From assembly GCA_020845975.1 (NCBI GenBank), contig JADLET010000144.1:1-45873 (forward strand): a stretch of 45,873 bases of DNA, written 5' to 3'. Position numbers and translations under genes: made by a program. Source of the stretch: Gammaproteobacteria bacterium (GTDB lineage: Bacteria > Pseudomonadota > Gammaproteobacteria > SZUA-140). The notes under the pieces were generated by a model, which saw only the letters and a list, made by a program, of their open reading frames with translations, did not search any database and was not told the DNA's origin. Of this stretch, positions 1-10,056 are shown piece by piece. The stretch's first letter is position 1. Each line of letters begins with the position of its first letter.

Positions 1-531
1 CGCGACCTGGCCAGGACCAATCCTGTGCGTTATGTCATCCTGCGCTACTTCAACGTCGCCGGCGCCGATCCCGGCGGACGTATCGGTCAGTCCACCCCCG
101 AATGTACCCATCTGATCAAAATCGCCTGCGAGGCCGTAACCGGCAAGCGGAACCAGGTCCATGTCTTCGGTACCGACTACCCGACGCCTGATGGCAGCGG
201 CATCCGCGATTACATCCATGTGGAAGACCTCGCCGGCGCCCACCTCAAGGCGCTCGATTATCTGCGCGGCGAGGGTGCGTCGACCGTGCTCAACTGCGGC
301 TATGGACACGGATACAGCGTGCGTGAGGTGCTGGACGCGGTACAACGCGTCACCGGGATCCGGCTGGACATCGTTGAATCGCCGCGCCGGCCGGGAGATC
401 CAACGACACTGGTCGCGGACTCGCGCCGCATCAGCGAGGTCATCGGCTGGGAACCCCGGCATGACAACCTCGATTTCATCATCGAAACTGCGCTGGGCTG
501 GGAACGCAAGCTGCGCGCGCGGGAAGGCTGA
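1..531 (+). CDS. galE: UDP-glucose 4-epimerase, C-terminal part
   Basis: The open frame runs in from the left edge, so only the last 176 codons are present. GalE interconverts UDP-glucose and UDP-galactose in the cytoplasm and supplies UDP-galactose for surface sugars. The visible part carries the family's C-terminal half: LRYFNVAGADP near the start, then the substrate-side motif DGSGIRDYIHVEDLA (about residues 64-78 of the fragment) and the LNCGYGHGYSVREV segment. The NAD-binding GxxGxxG and the catalytic Ser/Tyr-x3-Lys would lie upstream of the window. A gap of 76 nt separates it from proS. Identity as an extended SDR epimerase is clear; the choice of GalE over a close relative rests on the motifs seen. 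Confidence 0.88.
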   Translation, partial: RDLARTNPVRYVILRYFNVAGADPGGRIGQSTPECTHLIKIACEAVTGKRNQVHVFGTDYPTPDGSGIRDYIHVEDLAGAHLKALDYLRGEGASTVLNCGYGHGYSVREVLDAVQRVTGIRLDIVESPRRPGDPTTLVADSRRISEVIGWEPRHDNLDFIIETALGWERKLRAREG

Positions 532-541
532 TCCGCGCGCT

Positions 542-569
542 TTCGCAATCCTGACGGCCGATGCATAAT
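542..569 (+). promoter_or_regulatory. weak candidate promoter for proS
   Basis: TTCGCA (542-547) and CATAAT (564-569) are separated by 16 nt and lie about 40 nt before the proS ATG. The -10 matches well and the -35 poorly. This is a pattern match only. Confidence 0.25.
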
Positions 570-607
570 GGCGGCCAGAATAACCGCCAGCGCACGACCG
601 GAAGCCC

Positions 608-2326
<1,719 letters not shown>

Positions 2327-2404
2327 AGGGTATCCGCGCCCGACCCCGTCAGACTGGACGGGGCGGCGAACCGGCAACCGGGCCCCTGCGCCCCGACCCT
2401 CGCC

Positions 2405-2986
2405 ATGTATCGACACCTTGCCATTCTTCTGCTGCTCCCCATCCTGCTGAATGCCCCGGCGGTCGCCGCCGTTCCCGAACAGCGGGAGGACCCCGAACTG
2501 CGCAGCACCCTGCTCGCGGCGATCCAGGACAACAGCAGCTTCGAGGATCGCTTCGAGGCCGAGGTGTGGCTGATGGACATGTCCAATCGGCTGCGCAAGA
2601 AGGTTCCAGCCGCTGAGGAACGCATCCAGCTGCTGAAGATGATCCACCACGAGGCTGCCCGCGTGAACGTGCCGCCCGAACTGGTGCTGGCGGTGATCGA
2701 GGTGGAGAGTAATTTTGACCGCTGGGCGGTCTCGAGCGCCGGCGCGCAGGGACTGATGCAGGTGATGCCATTCTGGCTGATCGAGCTCGGCCGGCCCGAC
2801 GACAGCCTGCAGCAGCCGCACATCAATCTGCGCCTTGGCTGTACCATCCTGCGGCATTATCTCGATCGCGAACGCGGCGATTTCAGACGCGCGCTGGCGC
2901 GTTACAACGGCAGCCCGCTCATCAACATGAACAGCTATCCGCAGCGTGTGCTGGATGCACTGCGCATACGCTGGTACCGGCAATAA
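2405..2986 (+). CDS. small lytic transglycosylase (SLT domain)
   Basis: A 193-residue exported murein enzyme that would cleave peptidoglycan glycan strands to 1,6-anhydro products. The N-terminus is a signal peptide (MYRH, hydrophobic stretch to about residue 18, likely cleavage after AVAA at 22). The SLT/goose-lysozyme fold follows. The catalytic Glu is in IEVESNF (E101), followed by SSAGAQGLMQVMP (110-122), and ALARYNGS (about 163-170) forms the substrate groove. There is no lipobox cysteine, so it is probably soluble in the periplasm. It lies 78 nt after proS and may be co-transcribed. The physiological role (cell-wall turnover or insertion of an envelope machine) cannot be told from the sequence. 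Confidence 0.9.
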   Translation: MYRHLAILLLLPILLNAPAVAAVPEQREDPELRSTLLAAIQDNSSFEDRFEAEVWLMDMSNRLRKKVPAAEERIQLLKMIHHEAARVNVPPELVLAVIEVESNFDRWAVSSAGAQGLMQVMPFWLIELGRPDDSLQQPHINLRLGCTILRHYLDRERGDFRRALARYNGSPLINMNSYPQRVLDALRIRWYRQ

Positions 2987-2990
2987 ATCA

Positions 2991-3023
2991 GCATGGGGAC
3001 AGATTACAAATCTGTCCCCATGC
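2991..3023. repeat. perfect 15-bp palindrome, REP-like; possible terminator
   Basis: Arms GCATGGGGACAGATT (2991-3005) and AATCTGTCCCCATGC (3009-3023) are exact inverted repeats around ACA. It starts 4 nt after the transglycosylase stop. It could stop or stabilise the transcript, but there is no T-tract. The GGGGACAGATT core resembles palindromes I associate with REP/RAYT elements. A related hairpin lies 91 nt downstream. Confidence 0.75.
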
Positions 3024-3114
3024 ATTAGCAGCTATTCACTGCCCGGGGAGAGCGCGTCCATTAGCGGGTGGGAAATCATTCTGTACCTATTTTTTGAAAT
3101 CGAAAATGAGGTAC

Positions 3115-3137
3115 GGGACGGATTTGAAACCCGTCCC
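3115..3137. repeat. second, related palindrome (REP-like)
   Basis: GGGACGG (3115-3121) and CCGTCCC (3131-3137) flank ATTTGAAAC. The outline GGGAC-GATT...GTCCC is a degenerate version of the palindrome at 2991-3023. It ends about 10 nt from the 3' end of ilvD. Paired palindromes at this spacing are typical of REPIN-like elements; assignment to that class is inference. Confidence 0.55.
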
Positions 3138-3147
3138 CGATGCCCTG

Positions 3148-4827
3148 CTATTCGTCCGTCACGCAACCCTGCGAAGCGTCCTTGACGTTCTTGATGAACT
3201 TGTAGAGCGTGCCGCGCGTCGCCTTGTAGGGTGGCATGCGCCAGTCGGCGCGACGGCGCGCCAGCTCCGCGTCCGCGAGATCGACTGACAGGGTGTTCGC
3301 GGCGGCGTCGATGGTGATCACATCACCATCGCGGATCAGCGCGATCGGCCCGCCTTCCTGGGCCTCGGGCACGACATGGCCGATGATGAAGCCGTGCGAG
3401 CCGCCCGAAAACCGGCCGTCGGTCACCATCGCGACGTCATTGCCCAGTCCCGCCCCCATGATCGCGGAGGTCGGCGTCAGCATCTCGGGCATGCCCGGAC
3501 CGCCCTTGGGACCCTCGTAGCGGATCACCACCACGTCACCTTTCAGAATCGTCCCCTGCTCGAGCGCGGCCAGCATGTCCTCCTCGGCGTCGAACACGCG
3601 CGCAGGCCCCGAGAAGTTCACCCCTTCCTTGCCGGTGATCTTGGCCACGGCGCCACCCGGCGCGAGATTGCCCTTCAGTATGCGGATATGCCCGCTCTCC
3701 TTGATCGGACGCTCGAGCGGCAGAATCACCTGCTGCCCCGGCGCCAGCCCCGGCACATCGGCCAGGTTCTCGGCGAGGGTGCGCCCGGTGACGGTCAGAC
3801 AGCCGCCATCCAGCAGACCATGCTCGAGCAGATATTTCATGACCGCCGGCGTACCGCCGACCTTGTGCAGATCCTCCATCACATACTTGCCGCTCGGTTT
3901 GAGATCGGCAATGAACGGGATGCGGTCGCTCACAGCCTGGAAATCGTCGATGGTCAGCTCGACATCGACGGCGCGGGCCATGGCGATCAGGTGCAGTACT
4001 GCATTGGTCGAACCGCCAAGCGCCATCACCATCACCATCGCGTTTTCGAACGCGACACGGGTCATGATGTCGCGCGGCTTGATGTCGCGCTCCAGCAGGA
4101 CGCGTATCGCCGCGCCGGCGCGGCGGCACTCCTCGATCTTTCCCGCATCGACCGCCGGTGTCGAGGAACTGTAGGGCAGACTCATTCCGAGCGCCTCGAT
4201 GGCGGCCGCCATAGTGTTCGCGGTGTACATGCCGCCGCAGGCCCCGGGGCCAGGGCAGGAATTCTTGACGATACCCTCGCGCGTCGGCTCATCAATGCGA
4301 CCCGCGATGAACTCGCCGTAACTCTGGAAGGCCGACACGATATCGCGGGTACGTTCGCCGACATGGCCCGGCTTGATCGTTCCACCGTAGATCATCAGCG
4401 CGGGCCGGTTCAGGCGGCCGATGGCGATCATGCAGCCAGGCATGTTCTTGTCGCAACCCGGGATGGAAATGTTGGCGTCGTACCACTGGCCACCCATCAC
4501 GGTCTCGATCGAATCGGCGATGATCTCGCGCGACTGCAGCGAGTAGCTCATGCCGTCGGTACCCATCGAGATCCCGTCGCTGACACCAATGGTATTGAAG
4601 CGCATGCCGACGAGTCCCGCCGCCTGCACCCCTTCCTTCGCATAGGCCGCGAGGTCATTGAGATGCATATTGCAGGTATTGCCCTCCCACCAGACGCTGG
4701 CGATCCCGACCTCGGCCTTGGCCAGATCTTCCTCGCGAAGGCCGGTGCCATAGAGCATGGCCTGGGAGGCCCCCTGGGATTTCGGGGCGGTAATGCGGCT
4801 GCTGTACGTGTTTAACTTGCGGGACAT
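3148..4827 (-). CDS. ilvD: dihydroxy-acid dehydratase
   Basis: Dehydrates 2,3-dihydroxy-isovalerate and -methylvalerate to the 2-keto acids, the third common step of branched-chain amino-acid synthesis. It is a cytoplasmic Fe-S/Mg enzyme. The start at 4827 ([10 protein letters not shown]) is chosen because it has a good Shine-Dalgarno (GGAG about 9 nt upstream), gives the family N-terminus, and avoids an unrelated 41-residue upstream extension. The protein is then 559 residues, the shorter IlvD type rather than the ~616-residue enterobacterial form. Cluster cysteines are visible in [20 protein letters not shown] and [12 protein letters not shown]. It is divergent from ttcA and convergent with the transglycosylase gene. 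ilvE, the last step of the pathway, lies 16 kb away. Confidence 0.96.
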   Translation of the reverse strand: MSRKLNTYSSRITAPKSQGASQAMLYGTGLREEDLAKAEVGIASVWWEGNTCNMHLNDLAAYAKEGVQAAGLVGMRFNTIGVSDGISMGTDGMSYSLQSREIIADSIETVMGGQWYDANISIPGCDKNMPGCMIAIGRLNRPALMIYGGTIKPGHVGERTRDIVSAFQSYGEFIAGRIDEPTREGIVKNSCPGPGACGGMYTANTMAAAIEALGMSLPYSSSTPAVDAGKIEECRRAGAAIRVLLERDIKPRDIMTRVAFENAMVMVMALGGSTNAVLHLIAMARAVDVELTIDDFQAVSDRIPFIADLKPSGKYVMEDLHKVGGTPAVMKYLLEHGLLDGGCLTVTGRTLAENLADVPGLAPGQQVILPLERPIKESGHIRILKGNLAPGGAVAKITGKEGVNFSGPARVFDAEEDMLAALEQGTILKGDVVVIRYEGPKGGPGMPEMLTPTSAIMGAGLGNDVAMVTDGRFSGGSHGFIIGHVVPEAQEGGPIALIRDGDVITIDAAANTLSVDLADAELARRRADWRMPPYKATRGTLYKFIKNVKDASQGCVTDE

Positions 4828-4844
4828 CGTCTTCTCCAATCCAC

Positions 4845-4860
4845 TGGCAAACGTTTGAAC
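4845..4860. promoter_or_regulatory. LacI/PurR-type operator-like palindrome
   Basis: TGGCAAACGTTTGAAC contains the perfect 10-bp palindrome CAAACGTTTG (4848-4857) with the central CpG typical of LacI-family operators; GCAAACGTTTG is the core of the enterobacterial PurR box. It sits 21-30 nt upstream of the ilvD ATG in the ilvD/ttcA divergent region. A plus-strand TATAAT (4862-4867) abuts it but lacks a good -35. Function is inferred from pattern only. Confidence 0.4.
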
Positions 4861-4991
4861 GTATAATACGGACCCTACAGCATAGCAAAGAGTGGCGCGG
4901 AAACTCAGCGTATGGACCGCCATCCCGCAGCGGCGGAGCCAGCGGCCCATCTCGCCGCCACCTCAAGCCATTGTTATCCCGGGGAAAGGCC

Positions 4992-5825
4992 ATGAACGAG
5001 GACAAGCTCGAACGAAAGCTGCTGAATTACATGGGCAAGGCGATCGCCGACTACAGTATGATCCAGCGCGGTGACCGTATCCTGGTCTGCCTGTCCGGCG
5101 GCAAGGATTCCTACACCCTGCTCACGCTGCTCAACAAACTGCGCCTGCGTTCGCGCGGCCGTTTCGAAATCTTCTCCTATACCCTCGACCAGGGGCAACC
5201 GGGCTGGGATGACAGCGCCATGCGCGCCTGGCTGCAGGACAGCGGCATCCCCCACGTCATCGAGGCACGCGACACCTATTCGGTCGTAATCGACAAGATC
5301 GAGGAAGGAAAGACCTACTGTTCACTGTGCTCGCGCCTGCGGCGCGGTAACATCTACCGATTCGCAGGAGAGCACGGTTTCAACAAGATCGCCCTCGGGC
5401 ATCACCGCGACGACCTGATCCAGAGCCTGCTGATGTCGATACTCTACAGCGGCGAGATCCGCTCCATGCCGCCAAAACTGCTGACGGACACAAGGCGACA
5501 CATCGTCATCCGTCCGCTCGCCTACTGCCAGGAACGCGATATCCTCGCCTTCGCGCAACTCCGGAAATTCCCGCTCATCCCGTGCAATTTGTGCGGCTCA
5601 CAGGAAAACATGACGAGACGCAAGGTAAAACAACTGATCCAGGACCTGGCCGACGACAATCCCAAGGTGCCGAGCAATATCCTCAATGCCCTGGGCAACA
5701 TTCAGGTCAGTCAGCTCATGGACCGCTCGCTGTGGAACTTTCGCGATCTCGAGTCCATGATGGATCACGATGGTGATTCATCGCCCGCGCAGTCCACCGA
5801 AAACTCGCCCCAGCCCCTCTGGTAA
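4992..5825 (+). CDS. ttcA: tRNA 2-thiocytidine(32) biosynthesis protein
   Basis: Adds sulfur to C32 of certain tRNAs using ATP and an Fe-S cluster in the cytoplasm. The PP-loop ATP site SGGKDS is at residues 35-40. The two family CxxC pairs are C110-SL-C113 and C198-NL-C201, which hold the cluster. The HHRDD segment (137-141) is also conserved. The ATG at 4992 gives the normal N-terminus [17 protein letters not shown] and has GGAAAGG upstream; an in-frame TTG at 4971 is less likely. At 277 residues it is a normal short TtcA. It is transcribed away from ilvD. The nearest downstream terminator is about 300 nt away. Confidence 0.96.
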   Translation: MNEDKLERKLLNYMGKAIADYSMIQRGDRILVCLSGGKDSYTLLTLLNKLRLRSRGRFEIFSYTLDQGQPGWDDSAMRAWLQDSGIPHVIEARDTYSVVIDKIEEGKTYCSLCSRLRRGNIYRFAGEHGFNKIALGHHRDDLIQSLLMSILYSGEIRSMPPKLLTDTRRHIVIRPLAYCQERDILAFAQLRKFPLIPCNLCGSQENMTRRKVKQLIQDLADDNPKVPSNILNALGNIQVSQLMDRSLWNFRDLESMMDHDGDSSPAQSTENSPQPLW

Positions 5826-6132
5826 GACACCACGCTCGAGATATCCGCACCGTTACACATCGGCCTCCACCACGAACCGTCTAACGGATGCGGCACCGGC
5901 AATGACTGACGCCGCCGCGGGGGTCGCCGCATTATCTGTCCTGAATATAACCGCGGCGACTTCCTACCCCGAACACTCAGAGGCGGGATTGCGGGATCAT
6001 GATTTCTGGGGAATATTGCTGGCACTCTACTTCGTACACGGACCCTGCAGACGGTCGTTCGATCATCTGATTCATACGCGCCAGCGCAGCACCGCGGCCC
6101 AGTGATCTGCCCAAATCTGCCACGCTGAAATA
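5826..6132. other. intergenic stretch without a convincing gene
   Basis: Between the ttcA stop and the terminator at 6133 I see no gene I trust. An open frame from 5902 to 6105 (plus) would encode 67 residues without a Shine-Dalgarno, and an overlapping minus-strand frame is no better. Part of this stretch is probably the ttcA 3' UTR. Confidence 0.5.
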
Positions 6133-6167
6133 AAAAAGGCCGGCTGCAATCGCAACCGGCCTTTTTC
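6133..6167 (-). terminator. strong bidirectional intrinsic terminator
   Basis: GGCCGG (6138-6143) pairs with CCGGCC (6156-6161), with an inner TGC/GCA stem around AATC. The stem is flanked by six A on the left and five T on the right, so it has a U-tract in both directions. On the minus strand it follows the small peptide gene at 6217-6297 by about 50 nt, which makes it a natural end for that transcript. On the plus strand it would stop read-through from ttcA. Confidence 0.85.
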
Positions 6168-6176
6168 AACAGCACA

Positions 6177-6209
6177 ACCCCTGCGGGCGGCTACATCACC
6201 CGAAGGGGT
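6177..6209 (-). other. stem-loop in the 3' UTR of the first micro-peptide gene
   Basis: ACCCCT (6177-6182) pairs with AGGGGT (6204-6209) and CGGG (6184-6187) with CCCG (6199-6202), giving ten pairs around one G/A mismatch and an 11-nt loop. It lies between the stop codon (6217) and the terminator (6133-6167). It may protect the 3' end or act as an RNA-binding site. Confidence 0.5.
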
Positions 6210-6216
6210 ATCGCCA

Positions 6217-6297
6217 TTACATATGGGCTACGAAAAGCGCCACCGAAACTACAATCCCGGCGACACCCAGCAAGGCAGACACTTTTTGCTCTAACAT
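6217..6297 (-). CDS. 26-residue hydrophobic micro-peptide A
   Basis: Not a family I recognise. The 26 codons start at ATG 6297 (MLEQK...) and end with TAA. GGGGGAG lies about 6 nt before the ATG, a strong Shine-Dalgarno. Residues 6-24 are almost all V/A/L/G/I/S/F, a single membrane-spanning helix. The short N-terminus has E3 and K5, and the C-terminus is ALFVAHM. A promoter (6318-6347), a 3' stem-loop and an intrinsic terminator surround it, so it forms a complete transcription unit of about 180 nt. A second gene at 6544-6624 encodes another 26-residue peptide with the same LFV-(A/S)-HM ending. It could be a tiny inner-membrane subunit, a stress peptide or a type I toxin-like peptide. The sequence does not decide which. 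Confidence 0.7.
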   Translation of the reverse strand: MLEQKVSALLGVAGIVVSVALFVAHM

Positions 6298-6317
6298 TAT
6301 CCGCTCCCCCAGACCTA

Positions 6318-6347
6318 GTTATATCTGATTCCAGTTACAACTTACAA
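6318..6347 (-). promoter_or_regulatory. promoter for micro-peptide A
   Basis: On the minus strand TTGTAA (6347-6342) and TATAAC (6323-6318) are spaced by 18 nt. The -10 matches five of six consensus bases. The predicted start near 6311 leaves a leader of about 14 nt that carries the GGGGGAG Shine-Dalgarno of the peptide gene. Confidence 0.55.
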
Positions 6348-6416
6348 CACCCGACCCAACTCGGGGGCGAGCGCTGACTTACCTTACCAAATTAATAAGG
6401 AAATAGGAACGGGGGC

Positions 6417-6459
6417 GTGGGGAACCGGCCGGCAATTACGCGCCGACGCGATTCCCCAC
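6417..6459. repeat. inverted repeat between the two micro-peptide genes
   Basis: GTGGGGAA (6417-6424) and TTCCCCAC (6452-6459) are exact 8-bp arms around 27 nt that can form an inner CGGC/GCCG stem. It lies about 85 nt downstream of micro-peptide B. With no clean T-tract it is a structured element or weak terminator. Confidence 0.45.
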
Positions 6460-6543
6460 TGCTGGCTGCGCTAACATCAAACAGACTGACGCCTTCCATG
6501 GCATCAACTGATTATTTCTACAGCTGTTTCTCTGATGCCCGGA

Positions 6544-6624
6544 TCAGGACATATGGCTGACGAACAGCACCAGAGACAAACCGAGAAGTACGACGCTCAG
6601 CAGGATTGACGCGGAATTTTCCAT
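6544..6624 (-). CDS. 26-residue hydrophobic micro-peptide B
   Basis: Not a family I recognise. The start is ATG 6624 (MENSAS...) with AAGGGG 8 nt upstream, and the stop is TGA at 6546-6544. Residues 7-22 are L/V/I/G/S/F, one membrane helix. The end, VLFVSHMS, mirrors ALFVAHM of peptide A, and both chains have exactly 26 residues, so the two look like diverged duplicates. Net charge is near neutral, with E2 as the only acidic residue. I could not find a clear promoter upstream on the minus strand. Confidence rests on the Shine-Dalgarno, the matched length and the shared C-terminal motif. Confidence 0.65.
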   Translation of the reverse strand: MENSASILLSVVLLGLSLVLFVSHMS

Positions 6625-6868
6625 GGTTATATCCCCTTTCAATTACCGATATTGATGGACGAGATACAGCCGCTGTCGATAACGTCACGACCCGAACGGC
6701 ATGGAGGCCATTCTACTCACAAAATTTATAATTGTATATTTCATATGGTATTTCTGACTATTCCGCTCAGTCTTCACCTGCGCCGAATTTATCGCGCAGG
6801 CACAGGGATATCACCGGCCTGCATATGCCGTAGAATGCACAGTCAAGACTCTCGGAGACCATCACCCG

Positions 6869-8185
6869 ATGCATGCCGACATTCCCCAGTTCGTCGACTG
6901 GTTTCGCAGCTCCTCGCCTTACATCAATGCCTTCCGTGGCAGGACGTTTGTCATCGTCTTCGGTGGTGAAGTCATTTCTGAACAGCGCTTCACCGGCCTT
7001 GCACACGACATTGCCCTGCTGAACAGCCTCGGCATCCGCCTGGTCCTCGTCCACGGCAGCCGTCCACAGATCGAGCATCGCCTGCGTGAGCGGCAGCAGA
7101 AGATCCAGTATGTGCATGGCCTGCGCATCACCGACAAGGATTCACTCGAGTGCGTGAAGGAAGCCGCCGGAGTGGTCTCGGTCGAGATCGGAGCGATGCT
7201 GTCCATGGGTCTCGCCAACACCCCGATGGCGGGCGCGCGCATCCGCGTAACCTCAGGAAACTTTGTCACGGCCCAGCCGCTCGGCATACTGGAAGGCATC
7301 GACCATCTCTATACCGGCAAGGTACGTCGCATCGACCATCAGGCAATACAACAGCAGCTCGACTCCGGCGCCATCGTCCTGCTCTCGCCGATCGGTTACT
7401 CCCCGACCGGGGAGGTCTTCAACCTGACCGCGCTCGAAGTCGCCTCGGCAACCGCGGCCGCACTCAAGGCGGACAAGATACTGTGTCTGGTCGAGGCGCA
7501 TGGGCTCGAGGATTCGAACGGACGACTGTTGCGGGAGCTGACCCCCTCTACCGCAGAGCACGAAATCGCCGGTAAACCTGAGCTGCCCCAGACGATGGTC
7601 GAGGTACTTCGGCATGCGATCCAGTGCTGTCGCTCGGGGGTACGGCGCGCGCACCTGATCGATCATCGTCGCGACGGCGCGCTATTGCTCGAGCTGTTTA
7701 CGCGGGATGGCATTGGCACCATGATCTCCACCGATCTCTACGAGGGAACCCGTCAGGCAACCATCGAGGACGTGGGCGGCATTCTGAATCTGATCGCGCC
7801 GCTGGAACAGGAGGGGATACTGGTCAGACGTTCGCGCGAACACCTGGAGATCGGCATCGGACAGTTCACCGTCATCGAGCGCGACGGCATGGTGATCGCA
7901 TGCGCGGCCTTTCAGCCCTTTGCGGAAGAGCGGGTTGGCGAACTTGCCTGTCTCGCCGTGCATCCGGATTACCGCCACAACGGACACGGCGAGGCACTGC
8001 TCCTGCTCATCGAAAGCGAGGCCAGAAAACGGGGAATAGACCGCCTGTTCGTGCTGACTACGCACGCGTCACACTGGTTCCAGGAACGCGGGTTTCACGC
8101 GGCGGATATCGGCAAACTGCCCGTGGCGCGCCAGTCCATGTACAACTATCAGCGCAACTCCCAGGTACTCATCAAAACGCTGTAG
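6869..8185 (+). CDS. argA: amino-acid N-acetyltransferase (N-acetylglutamate synthase)
   Basis: Makes N-acetylglutamate from acetyl-CoA and glutamate, the first step of arginine synthesis, in the cytoplasm. The 438 residues match the two-domain ArgA. An N-terminal amino-acid-kinase-like domain (about 1-290, with FVIVFGGEVI and LVLVHGSRPQIE) carries arginine feedback control in this family. A C-terminal GNAT domain follows (about 295-438, with ELACLAVHPDYRHNGHGEAL as the acetyl-CoA loop). The Shine-Dalgarno CGGAG lies 11 nt before the ATG. A TATAAT at 6727-6732 could be a -10, but its -35 is poor. It converges on accC with only 27 nt between the stops. Confidence 0.96.
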   Translation: MHADIPQFVDWFRSSSPYINAFRGRTFVIVFGGEVISEQRFTGLAHDIALLNSLGIRLVLVHGSRPQIEHRLRERQQKIQYVHGLRITDKDSLECVKEAAGVVSVEIGAMLSMGLANTPMAGARIRVTSGNFVTAQPLGILEGIDHLYTGKVRRIDHQAIQQQLDSGAIVLLSPIGYSPTGEVFNLTALEVASATAAALKADKILCLVEAHGLEDSNGRLLRELTPSTAEHEIAGKPELPQTMVEVLRHAIQCCRSGVRRAHLIDHRRDGALLLELFTRDGIGTMISTDLYEGTRQATIEDVGGILNLIAPLEQEGILVRRSREHLEIGIGQFTVIERDGMVIACAAFQPFAEERVGELACLAVHPDYRHNGHGEALLLLIESEARKRGIDRLFVLTTHASHWFQERGFHAADIGKLPVARQSMYNYQRNSQVLIKTL

Positions 8186-8212
8186 CCAGCCTGCCGCGCG
8201 GCCGAAGAAAAT

Positions 8213-9574
8213 TCACTCGCGCGTCGCAGCGGCCGCGGCGGCCAGCTTCTTTTCCAGATAGTGGATATTGGTCCCGCCACCCTGGAACGCGGCGTCGTTC
8301 ATCAGGTCGCGGTGCAGGGCAAGATTGGTCTTGATTCCCTCGATGATGAACTCGGTCAGTGCCATGCGCATGCGGGCGATGGCGGAATCCCGCGTATGGC
8401 CATGTGCGATGACCTTGCCGATCATGGAATCATAGAACGGCGGTACGGTGTAACCGTTGTAGATGTGAGAATCGATACGGATTCCCGGACCGCCCGGAGG
8501 ATGATACTGAGTGATGGTGCCCGGTGACGGAGTGAAGGTTCGCGCATCCTCGGCATTGATCCGGCACTCGATCGCATGGCCGTTCGGCCTGATGTCGGCT
8601 TGCCGGATCGTGAGCGGTTCACCCGCGGCGATACGGATCTGTTCCTTCACGATATCGATGCCGTACACCAGCTCGGTCACCGGATGCTCCACCTGCAGGC
8701 GGGTATTCATCTCGATGAAATAGAAGTGGCCTTTCTCATAGAGAAATTCGAAGGTGCCGGCGCCGCGATATCCGGTCTCCAAGCAGGCCTTGACGCATTG
8801 GGCGCCAATACGGCTTCTCTGCTCCTCGGTAATGCCCGGCGCGGGCGCTTCCTCGATGACCTTCTGGTGACGACGCTGCATGGAGCAGTCGCGCTCGCCG
8901 AGGTGGATTGCATTGCCCTGACCATCGGCCAGGACCTGGATCTCGATATGGCGCGGATTTTCGAGGTACTTCTCCATGTAGACTGTGGCGTTTCCAAAGG
9001 CGGCCTCGGCCTCCGAGCGCGTCATGCTGATCGCGTTCGCGAGGGCGGCATCACTGTGCACGACACGCATGCCACGTCCGCCGCCGCCGCCCGCCGCTTT
9101 AATCAGCACCGGAAACCCGATGCTGCGCGCGATCTCCAGATTGTGCTCCGGATCCTCTCCCAAGGGGCCATCGGATCCCGGAATACAGGGGATGCCCGCC
9201 GCCTTCATCGCCTTGATCGCCTCGATCTTGTCTCCCATCATGCGGATCGTTTCCGGCCGCGGGCCGATGAAGACAAAGCCGCTCTTCTCGACCCGGTCGG
9301 CGAAATCAGCATTCTCGGACAGAAATCCGTAACCGGGATGGATGGCGACAGCGTCGGTAACCTCGGCGGCGCTGATCAGGGCCGGGATGTTCAGATAACT
9401 CTCTGCCGAGGCCGGCGGTCCGATGCACACGGATTCGTCCGCCAGCCGGACATGGATCAGATTGCGGTCGGCGGACGAATGCACCGCCACCGTCTTGATG
9501 CCCATCTCATTACAGGCGCGCAGGATGCGCAACCCGATCTCACCACGATTGGCGATGACGATTTTCTCGAACAT
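8213..9574 (-). CDS. accC: biotin carboxylase subunit of acetyl-CoA carboxylase
   Basis: ATP-dependent carboxylation of the biotin on AccB, first half of the reaction that makes malonyl-CoA for fatty-acid synthesis. The protein is 453 residues, slightly above the usual 449. The ATP-grasp signature [11 protein letters not shown] is at about residues 161-171, [14 protein letters not shown] at about 201-214, and catalytic [16 protein letters not shown] at about 287-302. It begins 12 nt after accB, the normal accBC operon. The C-terminus runs to TRE with an Ala-rich tail. Confidence 0.97.
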   Translation of the reverse strand: MFEKIVIANRGEIGLRILRACNEMGIKTVAVHSSADRNLIHVRLADESVCIGPPASAESYLNIPALISAAEVTDAVAIHPGYGFLSENADFADRVEKSGFVFIGPRPETIRMMGDKIEAIKAMKAAGIPCIPGSDGPLGEDPEHNLEIARSIGFPVLIKAAGGGGGRGMRVVHSDAALANAISMTRSEAEAAFGNATVYMEKYLENPRHIEIQVLADGQGNAIHLGERDCSMQRRHQKVIEEAPAPGITEEQRSRIGAQCVKACLETGYRGAGTFEFLYEKGHFYFIEMNTRLQVEHPVTELVYGIDIVKEQIRIAAGEPLTIRQADIRPNGHAIECRINAEDARTFTPSPGTITQYHPPGGPGIRIDSHIYNGYTVPPFYDSMIGKVIAHGHTRDSAIARMRMALTEFIIEGIKTNLALHRDLMNDAAFQGGGTNIHYLEKKLAAAAAATRE

Positions 9575-9586
9575 GAAACCCGTTGC

Positions 9587-10048
9587 CTATTCGATGATGA
9601 ACAGCGGCTGACCGTATTCGACCGGTTGGCCATTTTCGACCAGAATGGCCGCCACAACGCCGGACTTGTCCGATTCGATCTGGTTGAGCATCTTCATCGC
9701 CTCGATGATGCACAGGGTATCGCCGGCATTGACCCGCTGGCCCACTTCGACAAAGGCGGGCGAACCCGGGGCCGGCGAGCGGTAAAAACTGCCGACAATC
9801 GGCGATGTGACAGTATGCCCCTTCGGTGGTGGCGGCGGCGCCGGTTCGCTGACTGAGGCGGCGGCAGGCGCAGCAGCCTGGACTGCCGCAGGTGCTGACA
9901 TCAGCATCGGCGCCGCGCTCATCATCGCCTGCACCGCCTTGCCGTGGCGACTGATGCGTACCGACTCCTCACCTTCCTGAACCTCGATCTCGGCGAGATC
10001 GGATTCTTCCAACAGTTCGATCAATTTCTTTATCTTTCGAATATCCAT
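9587..10048 (-). CDS. accB: biotin carboxyl carrier protein of acetyl-CoA carboxylase
   Basis: Carries biotin between AccC and the carboxyltransferase AccAD. The 153 residues show the standard layout: an N-terminal segment [16 protein letters not shown], an Ala/Pro-rich flexible linker (about 38-76), and a biotinyl domain from about 77 with the biotin site EAMKM (biotinyl Lys119). It lies 8 nt downstream of aroQ and 12 nt upstream of accC, so the three are co-transcribed. Confidence 0.97.
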   Translation of the reverse strand: MDIRKIKKLIELLEESDLAEIEVQEGEESVRISRHGKAVQAMMSAAPMLMSAPAAVQAAAPAAASVSEPAPPPPPKGHTVTSPIVGSFYRSPAPGSPAFVEVGQRVNAGDTLCIIEAMKMLNQIESDKSGVVAAILVENGQPVEYGQPLFIIE

Positions 10049-10056
10049 ACCGGCAG

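Noticed and set aside
5902..6105. 67-codon plus-strand frame after ttcA, containing a short FWGILLALYFVHG segment that recalls the micro-peptides.
   Set aside because: No Shine-Dalgarno, opposite strand to the twins, polar flanks, and no promoter; the resemblance is short and likely chance.
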